In this document: positions 8,601 through 15,540 of the stretch, one piece after another | How the letters are laid out: every line of letters starts with the position of its first letter | Numbering within the stretch: the first letter of the stretch is position 1 | NCBI RefSeq assembly: GCF_041080815.1 | Contig: NZ_CP160205.1 | Location: forward strand, 4,526,001-4,590,000 | Source: Mucilaginibacter yixingensis | Lineage (GTDB): Bacteria > Bacteroidota > Bacteroidia > Sphingobacteriales > Sphingobacteriaceae | DNA: 64,000 nt | Reading direction: 5' to 3' | Program-made: the position numbers and the translations under genes | Notes under the pieces: generated by a model | Seen by the model: the letters and a program-made list of their open reading frames with translations, nothing else | Database searches by the model: none | Told to the model about the DNA's origin: nothing

Positions 8601-11362
8601 ACTACGGTTACCGGGTAACGTACACCGTTGGTACAGCCGTTACGCGTATAAACTATATAATAGGTAGTATTAGCATTTAAGTTTGGAGTGGTATAAGTGG
8701 TACCGGTATTAACCAAAGTACCTGAGGTTGGCGCATCATACCATGTTAAAGTACCGTTGGTTGGCGACGTAATATTGATCACAGCCTTGCTTCCTTTACA
8801 AACCTCGGGAGCAACCGGGTTAAATATTGGCGTAGGGAATTGCTGCGCAACATAGTAAACATCCAATGAAGTAAGCGCGGTAACGGTAGGATCAAGCCTG
8901 ATCACCACCCGATCATAATCGGCGGTAGCTTTAACCAGTGCAATAAATTTGTTCCCGCTTAACAGGTTTAATTTGATGAGCGAATTATTAAGCTGGTAGG
9001 TTGCGCCCGCAGTTGCCCCATTATAGAAGGTTACGCTTACGCCGCCCAGCACGCTTACATCGGCCAGGCCTACCGGCGAGCCCAGGCTCAGCTTCACAGT
9101 ATCGCCTGCAAAACCAGCGTTCTGGAATTGTACAGTCTGTTGGGTGTATGCAGCCAGACCAACCGTTACCCGCAAAGTAGACGCAGTGGTAGTGTCGGCA
9201 TCAACTGCCAACGCAGGGTTATTAACACTACACAACAAACAGGCCACACCACCTACAGCATTGGTCTGCGCGTTGGCAAACGAACATGGTGCGTTAGTAT
9301 TAATGGTAACATTAATGGTGATTGCCGTGCGATTGACTGAGGTACAGCCAGTACTGTTTACTGCCGATACATAATAAGTAGTAGGCGCATACAGGGCCGG
9401 TGTAGTGTAAGTAGTACCGGTAAATATAGGTGTGGCTCCGGTTGATGATGCATACCAGTTATAGGTAACCCCGGTTTGCGCATTGCTTACATTTATAGTA
9501 GTAGTTTGGCCGGCACTAATACTGCTGTTATTAGCCAGCAGCGTTGGATCAGCCGGTTTAGGCTGTACAGTTACATTAGCCTGCGTGCGTGCGCTACTGG
9601 CACAACCGTTGGCATTTACAGCTTCTACATAATAAATAGCATTGCTATGCAGCGGACTGGTGGTATAGTTAACACCGGTATAAAGCGGCGAACCGCCCGT
9701 AGCGGCGCTATACCAATTATAGGTAAGATTAGCATCTGGCGAGCTGATGGCAAACACGGCCACATCGCCATCACAAATAGTAACGTTTGGTGCAGTAAGC
9801 GCCGGTGCCGACGGCAACACACTAATGGTTGCGGTTACCTGGGTGCGGCTGGTACTTACGCAGGTACCGCCAGATACCGCCTCGGCATAGTAAGTAGCGT
9901 TGGCGGCAAGGGCTGTAGTGGTAAAGGTATTACCAGTACCTACAAGCGTACCACCGGTAGCGGCATTGTACCAGTTAACGGTAACACCCGGAACACTGGT
10001 AGCCGTAAAAGTTGCCGTTTGCCCGCTACAAACAGTCACCGCGTTGTTAGCAACAACTGGCGCAGCAGGAATCTGGTTGACATTAATAGTTACCGGAGTG
10101 CGGTCTGACGCATCAGTACAACCGTTGCGCACAGCTTCTACATAATAGACAGCGTTGGCATTTAGCGGACCAACGGTGTAACTGGTGCCTGTAAATACTG
10201 GCGAACCGCCGGTTGCAGCGGTGTACCAATTGAATGTTGTATTAGGAACATTATCTACCGTAAGTGTTACTGAACTGCCCGCGCAGGTTTGTACTGTTGA
10301 GGCGATAACGTTGTTAAAACGCACTACAGGCCGCGGAATAACCCGCTGCGCCTCGTAAAGATTCATGGTAGAAAGCACACCGGCTATACCACCTCCCAAG
10401 CGTACCTGAACACGATCAAAAACTGCTGATGGTGCAAAGGTGACCGAGTATTTGCTGCTCGCCGCATCCAGCAAACGCAAGCTGATGAGCGACGAGTTGA
10501 ATGTTTGCGTATCGTTATTACTGGTATTGCCATTATAGGTAGATACCGATATATTGGCCGTGACACCAAGTGTTATTAATGACGATGGCAGCGAAAAGTA
10601 AAGTCTGACAGAATCGCCTACTACCGATTGATTTTGGAAGATAATGGTTTGTTGCGCGTATGCACCCACTGCGGCTATACCGGCATTGAGTGTTGAAGCA
10701 GTATTGACGTTACCGTCTATCGCCTGCTGAGGATTAACTACCCCGCCTACTGATGCGCCCAGACTGAGCAGCCCCGACGAAATGCCGTGCAACTCATCAA
10801 CAGCGGTGTTACAGGCAACATTGCCCGTACCGTTGTAAAAGGCATCATACACGTAGAAACTGCTAAGCGCACCTGCAAGGCCCCCATTCAGCGTTACGCG
10901 AACACGATCATACTGAGCCGTGGGCGTGAACGAAACGATAAGCTGATTATTGTTAGCCAGCACCGAAACCAGGTCTGATGCCAAAACGGGCGAGCCAACG
11001 GCTGTTGTACCGTTATAGGCTTGCAACGATACGCCACCCAATGCGGTTACCGAAAGCAGGTTGTCGCCCGTACCGAGTTTTACCGACACCTGCGTACCGG
11101 AAGCAACTTTTCCAGGAAAAATTACATCCTCGTATGTCGATGCGGCCAATCCGAGCGTTACATTAAGAGTGGCATAAGTTTGCGGGTTACCATCGGCAGC
11201 ATTGGATGCGTTGCTAACCGTACAACCCAAACACAAAAAGCCGGTTGCTCCGGTATTGGTGCTGGATCCGTAGGTTCTTTGCCCGAAAACAATGCTGGAT
11301 TGCAGAATAAGGAAGGCGAGAAATAAAAACCTTGAAATAAGGCCAGAGGTAGAAATTTTCAT
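2696..11362 (-). CDS. Giant Ig-repeat adhesin with type IX secretion C-terminal domain (gliding motility-associated CHU_C type)
   Basis: This 2888-residue protein has a signal peptide (residues 1-28, ending VFGQ). It holds five copies of a roughly 155-residue beta-rich unit and 22 Ig-like units of about 80-90 residues, each centred on a WY(N/D)xATGG motif and a YYVEA strand, typical of Ig-like CHU_C-associated domains. A fibronectin type III domain lies at about 2712-2795. The last 95 residues are a CHU_C domain (IPNAFSPNGDGKNDIF, GWDGTYKG, PVGVYVYYVE, GTVTLLR), a known type B signal for type IX secretion. It should be exported and held on the cell surface, acting in adhesion, gliding or surface binding. 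The ligand cannot be told from sequence. PorP/SprF and OmpA/PD40 genes follow on the same strand. Confidence 0.93.
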   Translation of the reverse strand: MKISTSGLISRFLFLAFLILQSSIVFGQRTYGSSTNTGATGFLCLGCTVSNASNAADGNPQTYATLNVTLGLAASTYEDVIFPGKVASGTQVSVKLGTGDNLLSVTALGGVSLQAYNGTTAVGSPVLASDLVSVLANNNQLIVSFTPTAQYDRVRVTLNGGLAGALSSFYVYDAFYNGTGNVACNTAVDELHGISSGLLSLGASVGGVVNPQQAIDGNVNTASTLNAGIAAVGAYAQQTIIFQNQSVVGDSVRLYFSLPSSLITLGVTANISVSTYNGNTSNNDTQTFNSSLISLRLLDAASSKYSVTFAPSAVFDRVQVRLGGGIAGVLSTMNLYEAQRVIPRPVVRFNNVIASTVQTCAGSSVTLTVDNVPNTTFNWYTAATGGSPVFTGTSYTVGPLNANAVYYVEAVRNGCTDASDRTPVTINVNQIPAAPVVANNAVTVCSGQTATFTATSVPGVTVNWYNAATGGTLVGTGNTFTTTALAANATYYAEAVSGGTCVSTSRTQVTATISVLPSAPALTAPNVTICDGDVAVFAISSPDANLTYNWYSAATGGSPLYTGVNYTTSPLHSNAIYYVEAVNANGCASSARTQANVTVQPKPADPTLLANNSSISAGQTTTINVSNAQTGVTYNWYASSTGATPIFTGTTYTTPALYAPTTYYVSAVNSTGCTSVNRTAITINVTINTNAPCSFANAQTNAVGGVACLLCSVNNPALAVDADTTTASTLRVTVGLAAYTQQTVQFQNAGFAGDTVKLSLGSPVGLADVSVLGGVSVTFYNGATAGATYQLNNSLIKLNLLSGNKFIALVKATADYDRVVIRLDPTVTALTSLDVYYVAQQFPTPIFNPVAPEVCKGSKAVINITSPTNGTLTWYDAPTSGTLVNTGTTYTTPNLNANTTYYIVYTRNGCTNGVRYPVTVVVDDVPVKPTAGLSNVTIYAGQTATLTATPPTGAVVNWYDAATNGNKVGGPGNTFTTPVLNANTTYYAESTLGNCVSVDRTPVTVTVLPVVIPDVTVVPPTQTINAGETTSFTASSTTPGAVFNWFTTPTGGSSIFTGPNFTTPAQFANTIYYAEASIPATGAKSATRATGTVNVNNSASSPVPCDAAIDQTTANSGILCVACGVNNATGSVDGDRNTFSQLSVPVGLGLSQYQQQTLRFASTGRAGDSVVVELGVPASLLDLTLLSNISLATYNGATYNNDRFQVNSSLLTLNLLSGVNRFRVVFKATADFDRVEIRLNSVLSALNALNIYDAYQEVAAPTVTATSVTACEGTQATLTATAPDYVTVKWYSSATGGTPLFTGKVYTTAALTAGTYTYYAEASRTADGCAQSVRTKVTVTVNPTPANPVVSVPTVTICSGQTATFAATPVSGVTFNWYDAATGGNLVHTGNNFTTAALTANAVYYVEAANGTCVSASRTQVTANVTTAVADPSVVQNAVQTCSGSTATLTASSTQPGVTFKWYTQATGGSAVFTGAQFTTPTLTSNTTYYVEASTGTCTSTNRASATVTVNPTPVAPTVTVVPASQQITSGQTATLTASSTTAGATFNWYNSATGGTPIFTGAVFTTPALTATTTYYVESALATGCISPTRTPVTITVNPVFSTSCDFASSQTFSVGVACVACSVTNPNNAVDADTTTYSQFNVVVALGSISQKLIFADQGSAGDTVRIKVALPSGVISAGLLSSLTVQSFLGAAGNADQITLNSSLIKIQLLSGGTAAIIKFVPGANYDAVQLSIDATLSALTNLNVYYATKQVEAPVLATNTANICGGGSATFTVSNARNSVITYDWYDAAVGGNLVHTGSSYTATGLTASTTFYVQSRRTSNGCINANRVPATVNVTPTPPVPVLAANTVTVCAGNPVTLSVTNAGTATINWYDAATGGNLVHTGAVYAFTPVANGNYFAEATNGSCTSSARTQATVTVTPRPSNPSVVSANVQVCAGTTATLQVQTPEAGVTYNWYATSTSTTVLGSGTSFTTGAITANTTFYVGATSNTGGCDNTGGRTVVNVTTGGTIAAPTLSATATQVCAGGSATVSVVNPVAGLTYNWYTTPTGTTLAFSGTSFTLNNVTLSAKYYVEAANASGCVSATRTETDINVQAPPTPPQVQAGAGGTNVCAGSSASLSILNPDASLVYRWYNAATNGTILYTGTQFNTPALTANATYYVEAAAAGNCNPSTRTKVDITVTTLPNSPALVSSSLVICQGSTATLQISNPQNGITYQWFNSPAQTTKLFEGTTYVTGPINASTMFYVAAVNGNGCRSNSLGTAQVNVQSAPGAPVLTNNAVSTCANSQAVLSINNPQTGFTYNWYNTATGGTALASGNSFTTPVLTANATFYAEAVNSTGCISGTRSVANVTVNPAPANPVVTAVGGSTSPSICANSTITLNATSTTANVTFNWYNVATGGSPIATGASYTTGPLTTATTIYAEAVANGTGCVSAARTGITINVSAPPATPTPVAATINTCNGSTATLAVSSPVGGVIYHWYDASKTTVLATGPTYTTGPITANATYYVDATSGSCTSPSLASVQVTVVAIPGAPVLTSNAVNNCSGSQATLSVASPQTGYTYNWYAAATGGSALNSGTTFMTPALTANTTYYAEAVNSNGCPSATRTAVAVNVLPVPPTPGVATTGTDICAGATTTLAVNSPDATLTYRWYTTANGGTAAGTGATFTTPALNANTTYYVEAGNAGGCVSATRGTVTVQVRQPLAQPVVSVANATNNSVTFQWAAVPGAASYQISLDNGSTFSSPSSGAAGTTHTVTGLQPNQAVTIVVKAFGSLACQMSALSDAVTGRSLNPFGDGLYIPNAFSPNGDGKNDIFQVYGTNVKSVTIWVYNQWGSLMLQTTNNATGWDGTYKGTPQPVGVYVYYVEAIMNDAQKVTKKGTVTLLR
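3240..10340 (-). repeat. 22 tandem Ig-like coding repeats inside the giant adhesin, in blocks separated by the second repeat family
   Basis: I counted 22 occurrences of the W(Y/F) core motif with a conserved CxG..A/V....T strand before it. They fall into blocks: four units between about 9290 and 10340, three between about 8052 and 8828, four between about 6550 and 7583, and eleven between about 3240 and 6088. Unit length is about 240-270 bp, and the DNA similarity is high enough to allow recombination between units, so copy number may vary between strains. Confidence 0.85.
6088..11278 (-). repeat. Five copies of a ~155-residue beta-sandwich-like unit in the adhesin
   Basis: Approximate positions in protein order are 10816-11278, 10337-10815, 8828-9290, 7583-8052 and 6088-6550. 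Each copy has a (V/A)DG/AD..T(Y/A)..L strand, a hydrophobic Q(T/Q)(I/L)xF strand, a GD(T/S)V strand, a YNG or similar turn and a final FDRV.(V/I)RL...L..L..(L/I/V)Y(D/Y)A segment. Copies 1, 3, 4 and 5 carry a CxxC pair (CLGC, CLLC, CVAC, CVAC); copy 2 has lost it. The fold resembles a carbohydrate-binding or discoidin-like sandwich but I cannot assign a family. Confidence 0.75.
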
Positions 11363-12181
11363 ACGCGGTCAGATTTAGTTGACTGTAATTACCCCGAAAA
11401 TCTCGTTCTGGATTTTAAAAAGCCCGAAGCATATCATTCAGTTGTTCAGCCACTACCCCCTCTATTCATTTCTAAAAATTCTGTTCATTTTATTCATGTG
11501 AGATTTTTTAACTACAACCAATGCCATTATGTATATTTTTAGTTAAAAAAATAACACAAACAATCATTTTATTTAGTTAAAAGAATTATAGACAACCTGA
11601 AGGTGTGATCCCTATTTTTGGAATCACTTTACAAAGCTCCAATATCTGTTCATTGTGTACTTATAAAACACATCAACATGCTGATTAAAGACGCTTTGCG
11701 GGCGGTTTCTTAGAAAGAATTGGATTTGACCTGGATAATATGAACGAGAAGTAACAATGCCACTTTTTTATAAAACTTATTTTAGTAATTTACGTACACC
11801 CGCTAAAAGGCCCCAACTTTTGTCGCGAAGTATTTATACGATGCAGAAACTATTAATTTAAACAAACATGATCTCAGACAAAAACCCTAAAAAAAGGCCG
11901 CCCTTCCTTTCTCAATGTCAAGCCCCAACTTGCTTTATTGAAAACTGATTATTAAACCAAACCGCTAATTGAACTTTTACTTATGTTAAAATTGGTAAAG
12001 GCACCCGCATGTTTAATGCATACTGGTACGAGCCAGATCAGGCCGGAGGAAAAAACAAATTTTTATATGCTGTTAGTGCTAAAAACAGCTATTAACCATG
12101 TCCATTTTCTACACTGTTTAGCAATAGGGTATTTACACCCTTAAATATTAACAGTTGCGGGTATAATTTTATACTTGGCCA
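11363..12181. other. AT-rich intergenic region with possible decayed coding fragments
   Basis: About 0.8 kb without a convincing gene. Two short plus-strand frames look like pieces of proteins without starts: 11689-11754, encoding a peptide ending GGFLERIGFDLDNMNEK and a stop, and 11973-12095, encoding TFTYVKIGKGTRMFNAYWYE and about 20 further residues to a stop. Both lack an upstream in-frame continuation. They could be remnants of genes lost between the adhesin and the NTPase locus, or chance frames. No promoter for the adhesin could be assigned with confidence. Confidence 0.35.
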
Positions 12182-12231
12182 CTATGGAAATTTGTAACGC
12201 TTAGCTCTTGTTACGTTACTGCTTTCCATAG
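12182..12231 (+). promoter_or_regulatory. Symmetric two-step hairpin upstream of the small-ORF/NACHT locus
   Basis: CTATGGAAA (12182-12190) pairs with TTTCCATAG (12223-12231) and GTAACG (12194-12199) pairs with CGTTAC (12214-12219), separated by matched 3-nt internal loops and a 14-nt apical loop. It lies 35 nt upstream of the small-ORF start. It could be an operator, an RNA leader structure or a terminator for an unseen upstream transcript. Function is unknown. Confidence 0.5.
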
Positions 12232-12266
12232 CCCCTTTGGCGCGGTATACGCTATATCTGCTGAAT

Positions 12267-12524
12267 ATGAACAAGACTATTTTAAGCACACAAATTAAAC
12301 TGGAAATCTTAACCATTTGTTCAGGCCCTATTTCGCGGCCTGATAATTTAATCAATCAAGTTCAGCTATTTATGCTGGGATATGATGACTTTGAGGATTG
12401 GTGCAGGCAACTTGAAAAACGCCTGCAACTTCTGGCAGTAGAGTATCAAACCGGTAAAGAAATAGCTGAAGGCCATATAAACGGCCAAACCACGGTTGAT
12501 CAATGTATACAGATGGTTGTATAA
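12267..12524 (+). CDS. Small protein of unknown function, first gene of the NACHT locus
   Basis: An 85-residue frame starting at ATG 12267 (MNKTILSTQIKLEILTICSG). A further in-frame start at 12237 would add ten residues and sits beside the upstream hairpin, so 12267 is preferred. The protein is mostly helical in appearance, with DDFEDWCRQLEKRLQLLAVEY in the middle, and has no signal peptide, membrane segment or motif that I recognise. Its stop lies 9 bp before the NTPase start, so the two are probably one transcript and the products may act together, for example as regulator, adaptor or effector. That pairing is inference; I cannot exclude that the frame is non-coding leader. Confidence 0.5.
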   Translation: MNKTILSTQIKLEILTICSGPISRPDNLINQVQLFMLGYDDFEDWCRQLEKRLQLLAVEYQTGKEIAEGHINGQTTVDQCIQMVV

Positions 12525-12533
12525 TATGTAAGC

Positions 12534-15083
12534 ATGATTGAATTCATCCCACAACACTTTGAGAGGCTGAAGGGGAAAATATTAGACGCTGCGGGGTTAA
12601 GTCAGATCATACCATCTGATTGCAAAAGGTTGTCGGCTGATATTTTCAAGAAAACGCATAAACAACTCAGCGAAACCACATTAAAAAGGGTTTTTGGGTT
12701 TGCCTACTCTCAATTCAATCCGTCGGTTTTTACCATTAATACCCTGGCAGAGTATTGCGGCTACACCGGCTGGACAGACTTTGTCACCAAACTGCAAACG
12801 GTAGGTGCTCCGGGCGCGCTTAAACAGCACAACAGCAGTTGGCGCGATGTGGCAGAACACGCCCGAAAAATAACACAGTTTACGCTGCAGGCCCTCAAAA
12901 ACCGCTCGGGGATACCGTTTAAGCAAACCATACCACGCAAATTTGTAGACGAGCACCTGGAAATATTTACTGGTGAACAGCATACTGCCACCATTTTAAC
13001 CGCCCCCACAGGTTATGGTAAAACTACAGCGCTTTGCCATTGGGTTGATGAACACGTTAATCCCAAAAGCGGCGAGGTATCTGATGACATTATCTTGTTT
13101 TTCAGCTTTAACGTGCTGGTTAAAGCTATACAAGGACACAGCCTTAATGATTGGTTACTGGCCCTGTTAGGCATCGGTACAGACGAATGGGCGGTTAACA
13201 TTGCCTTCTTTGAAAAAGGCCCGCCAAAAGGTAAGTTTTACCTGATACTGGACGGACTGAACGAGGCTGACTTTAAACGCAACGATTTTTATCAATTGCT
13301 AGGTCAGATCATTGACATTGTATCCTTATACAACAAAAGCGATTGGTTCAAAGTGATTCTTACCATGCGCTCTTCAACCTGGGTTAATAACAGGCATTTT
13401 CTTTCCAATAAATCAGATGAGTGGTTTTTGGGATTTATGACAGACAAGCAGCAGTCTGTAAATGTGCCCATGCTTGACGGACAAGAGATTGCGCAATTGA
13501 GCCGGCTCATTAATCCGGCAGAACAGGTTGTTATTAAGGAAATACATCTTAACAATCTGGCCCATCCGCTTTACTTCGAGTATTTTTACCAGGCCAACAG
13601 AGATAGTTTTTCACTTAACGACGTTAATCGCGCCAGCATTTACGAGCTGACCAGCGCCTACGTAATGGACAAAGTTTATAAGGGAAAGTACCACGAAGAT
13701 AAAGTAGTGCTGCTAAATGAACTTGCCAACCAAATCAATATTACCGACGGCCACTATCGCATAGATAAACTTGCCGTGCATGAACTGCTCAAAACCTATC
13801 ATCATGCTTATCAAGAGCTATTGAGCACCGGCTTTCTGCGCATTAACAGCCATACCAACTCATTAAAGTACCAGATATTTATTGAGTTTAATAACGACAA
13901 TTTGCTGCAATTTGCCATTGCAAAAAAACTACTGAATGATAATAACGATCGGATTGATCAAAAACTGATCAGTGAGATAAATACCACATTATCTAACAGT
14001 CCGCATAAACTGGCAGTATTAAAGTGGTGCATTTATAGCATTGTATCTAACCAGGATGCTATTGACTTCAAGGCACTGGCCAACGCTCAATTAAACATAA
14101 ACGAGCGTAGCGATCTGATCTTATTTATGGGGCATTTGTTTAAGAAGCAATTGGGAGACATTCAAAAACCCCATTATTTAAACAAACTGTTTAACCAGGA
14201 AGGTGAACATAATCTATTCAACTATTTTGTAAGTCTTGAATTCATTCATTACGATTATGAACAGGCGCTGCTAAGCATTCTGGATTTTGAGTTACCAGAC
14301 CATCGTAGAGTGATGGTAAAAACATGCCTTAGCCTGATAGCCATCTTACAAATGGATGTGGTAAAGCTGGAAAAATATATCAATGAACTGAAAGCCACGC
14401 CTCATGATAGCCTGCATTGCATGATTATCAACCCTATTAACTGCCTGGAAAGCATCTACTTCTATCTGCGGTTTGGGATCATCAAAAAAGAAGCGTTTGC
14501 TGATATTACTAAGTTTTACTTCAACCCATCATTACCAACCCAATGTGGCGACAATGGTAATCTCAATGAAATTTCATTGATACTGGCACTATACTCATTA
14601 TTACTATGTCGTAATGTGCCTAAAGTTATCCGGTTTATTAATGCCCTTAAAAAGATCTATCCTAATGGCACCGTGTGCTACACATTTATGATAGAACTGC
14701 TAATGGCACACATGTATATGAATAATGGCGATGCCAAAGGACTGGAGATTTATGAGCAACTAAAAAATAGCTTTGATAAAGACACCAACAACTTTACTAC
14801 CTATATGAAGGTGTCGTTTTACTCGCTCAAAATAAAGGTGCTGTTATTCAAAAAAGAATATGCCACTATGTTTGAAGAGATACATCTGTTTATTAACCTG
14901 TGCGATGAGGAGAATTTTAAGCTGATAAAAGTAGCCGCTATAGCTCACCTGTTAGGTAACTATTCTTTAAAGAACGATGACGACAAGTTGTTTAACCAGA
15001 TCTATTTTGATTTTGTAAAAACTACCCGCTCCAGCGGCTGCCGTACAGAAAGTTTTACCAGCAGTTTAAGCAGTGGGCATTAA
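12534..15083 (+). CDS. NACHT/STAND-type P-loop NTPase with an N-terminal Bacteroidetes helical domain
   Basis: An 849-residue protein. Residues about 1-90 carry a helical module with the pattern IPSDCK.LS..I...T...(L/I)SETTLKR..GFA, seen at the N-terminus of various Bacteroidetes signalling proteins and perhaps a DNA- or protein-binding domain. The NTPase core has Walker A TAPTGYGKTT (K163) and Walker B LILDGLNE (D240, E244), the extended acidic Walker B form characteristic of NACHT proteins. VILTMRSS (about 280) fits the strand with a sensor arginine. The remaining 500 residues are helical, TPR-like, lacking membrane segments or a recognisable nuclease. STAND NTPases of this size act as ligand-triggered switches, and many bacterial ones are anti-phage sensors. 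Defence is a plausible but unproven role. A strong hairpin follows the stop. Confidence 0.75.
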   Translation: MIEFIPQHFERLKGKILDAAGLSQIIPSDCKRLSADIFKKTHKQLSETTLKRVFGFAYSQFNPSVFTINTLAEYCGYTGWTDFVTKLQTVGAPGALKQHNSSWRDVAEHARKITQFTLQALKNRSGIPFKQTIPRKFVDEHLEIFTGEQHTATILTAPTGYGKTTALCHWVDEHVNPKSGEVSDDIILFFSFNVLVKAIQGHSLNDWLLALLGIGTDEWAVNIAFFEKGPPKGKFYLILDGLNEADFKRNDFYQLLGQIIDIVSLYNKSDWFKVILTMRSSTWVNNRHFLSNKSDEWFLGFMTDKQQSVNVPMLDGQEIAQLSRLINPAEQVVIKEIHLNNLAHPLYFEYFYQANRDSFSLNDVNRASIYELTSAYVMDKVYKGKYHEDKVVLLNELANQINITDGHYRIDKLAVHELLKTYHHAYQELLSTGFLRINSHTNSLKYQIFIEFNNDNLLQFAIAKKLLNDNNDRIDQKLISEINTTLSNSPHKLAVLKWCIYSIVSNQDAIDFKALANAQLNINERSDLILFMGHLFKKQLGDIQKPHYLNKLFNQEGEHNLFNYFVSLEFIHYDYEQALLSILDFELPDHRRVMVKTCLSLIAILQMDVVKLEKYINELKATPHDSLHCMIINPINCLESIYFYLRFGIIKKEAFADITKFYFNPSLPTQCGDNGNLNEISLILALYSLLLCRNVPKVIRFINALKKIYPNGTVCYTFMIELLMAHMYMNNGDAKGLEIYEQLKNSFDKDTNNFTTYMKVSFYSLKIKVLLFKKEYATMFEEIHLFINLCDEENFKLIKVAAIAHLLGNYSLKNDDDKLFNQIYFDFVKTTRSSGCRTESFTSSLSSGH

Positions 15084-15118
15084 ATAGAATGATACAAGCA
15101 TCAATTTATTGAAACACC

Positions 15119-15160
15119 ATAAGCAAACAGGCGCCATGAAAATGGCGCCTGTTTGCTTAT
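15119..15160. terminator. Bidirectional terminator between the NACHT gene and the DUF1801 gene
   Basis: A perfect 19-bp inverted repeat (15119-15137 and 15142-15160) with a GAAA loop, placed between two convergent genes and touching the stop codon of the minus-strand gene. The AT-rich outer stem can serve both directions. Confidence 0.8.
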
Positions 15161-15519
15161 TAGCCTACCCTACTGCGATAAAATTCGAGCAGTTGAGTTA
15201 GTATGCTATCTATTTTTACTATTGGAATATCCTGTTCAGCATCTATCAGTAATATTTTCATACGGGCACGTTTCTCCTGCAACAATTCTGAATCATTTAT
15301 TAAGCTGCCTTCAACTATACCCAGATAAGGCTGATGATACTTTTTATGCACCCATAAGTAGCAGAACATCTTACCGCGATAACAGAAAAACGGCATCCCA
15401 TATTTCCAGGCTTCGGTGATGTGCTCGTCTTGTTTCAGGATATGCTCCCGTAGAAACTGCAGGCAACTATTTACCGTCTCCGCGTGACTTAGGAAATAAG
15501 CATCAATCGGTCGCAACAT
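15160..15519 (-). CDS. DUF1801-domain protein (YdhG-like)
   Basis: A 119-residue protein from ATG 15519 (MLRPIDAYFLSHAETVNSCL); a TTG three codons upstream is less likely. It covers one DUF1801 domain: an N-terminal helix pair, the signature EAWKYGMPFFCYRGKMFCYL, and a C-terminal helical part with RARMKILLIDAEQDIPIVKI. This small alpha/beta fold is common in Bacteroidetes and Firmicutes; no enzymatic role is established and it is sometimes compared with the TfoX-N/MmcQ-like group. It is convergent with the NACHT gene and begins just downstream of the glycoside hydrolase gene end on the same strand. No clear link to either is visible. Confidence 0.8.
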   Translation of the reverse strand: MLRPIDAYFLSHAETVNSCLQFLREHILKQDEHITEAWKYGMPFFCYRGKMFCYLWVHKKYHQPYLGIVEGSLINDSELLQEKRARMKILLIDAEQDIPIVKIDSILTQLLEFYRSRVG

Positions 15520-15540
15520 TTCGTTCAATTTCCGCTTGGC

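Noticed and set aside
2837..10145. Many plus-strand frames of 60-210 codons within the adhesin region
   Set aside because: They are mirror frames of the repeat-rich adhesin, with biased composition and no domains or starts with promoters.
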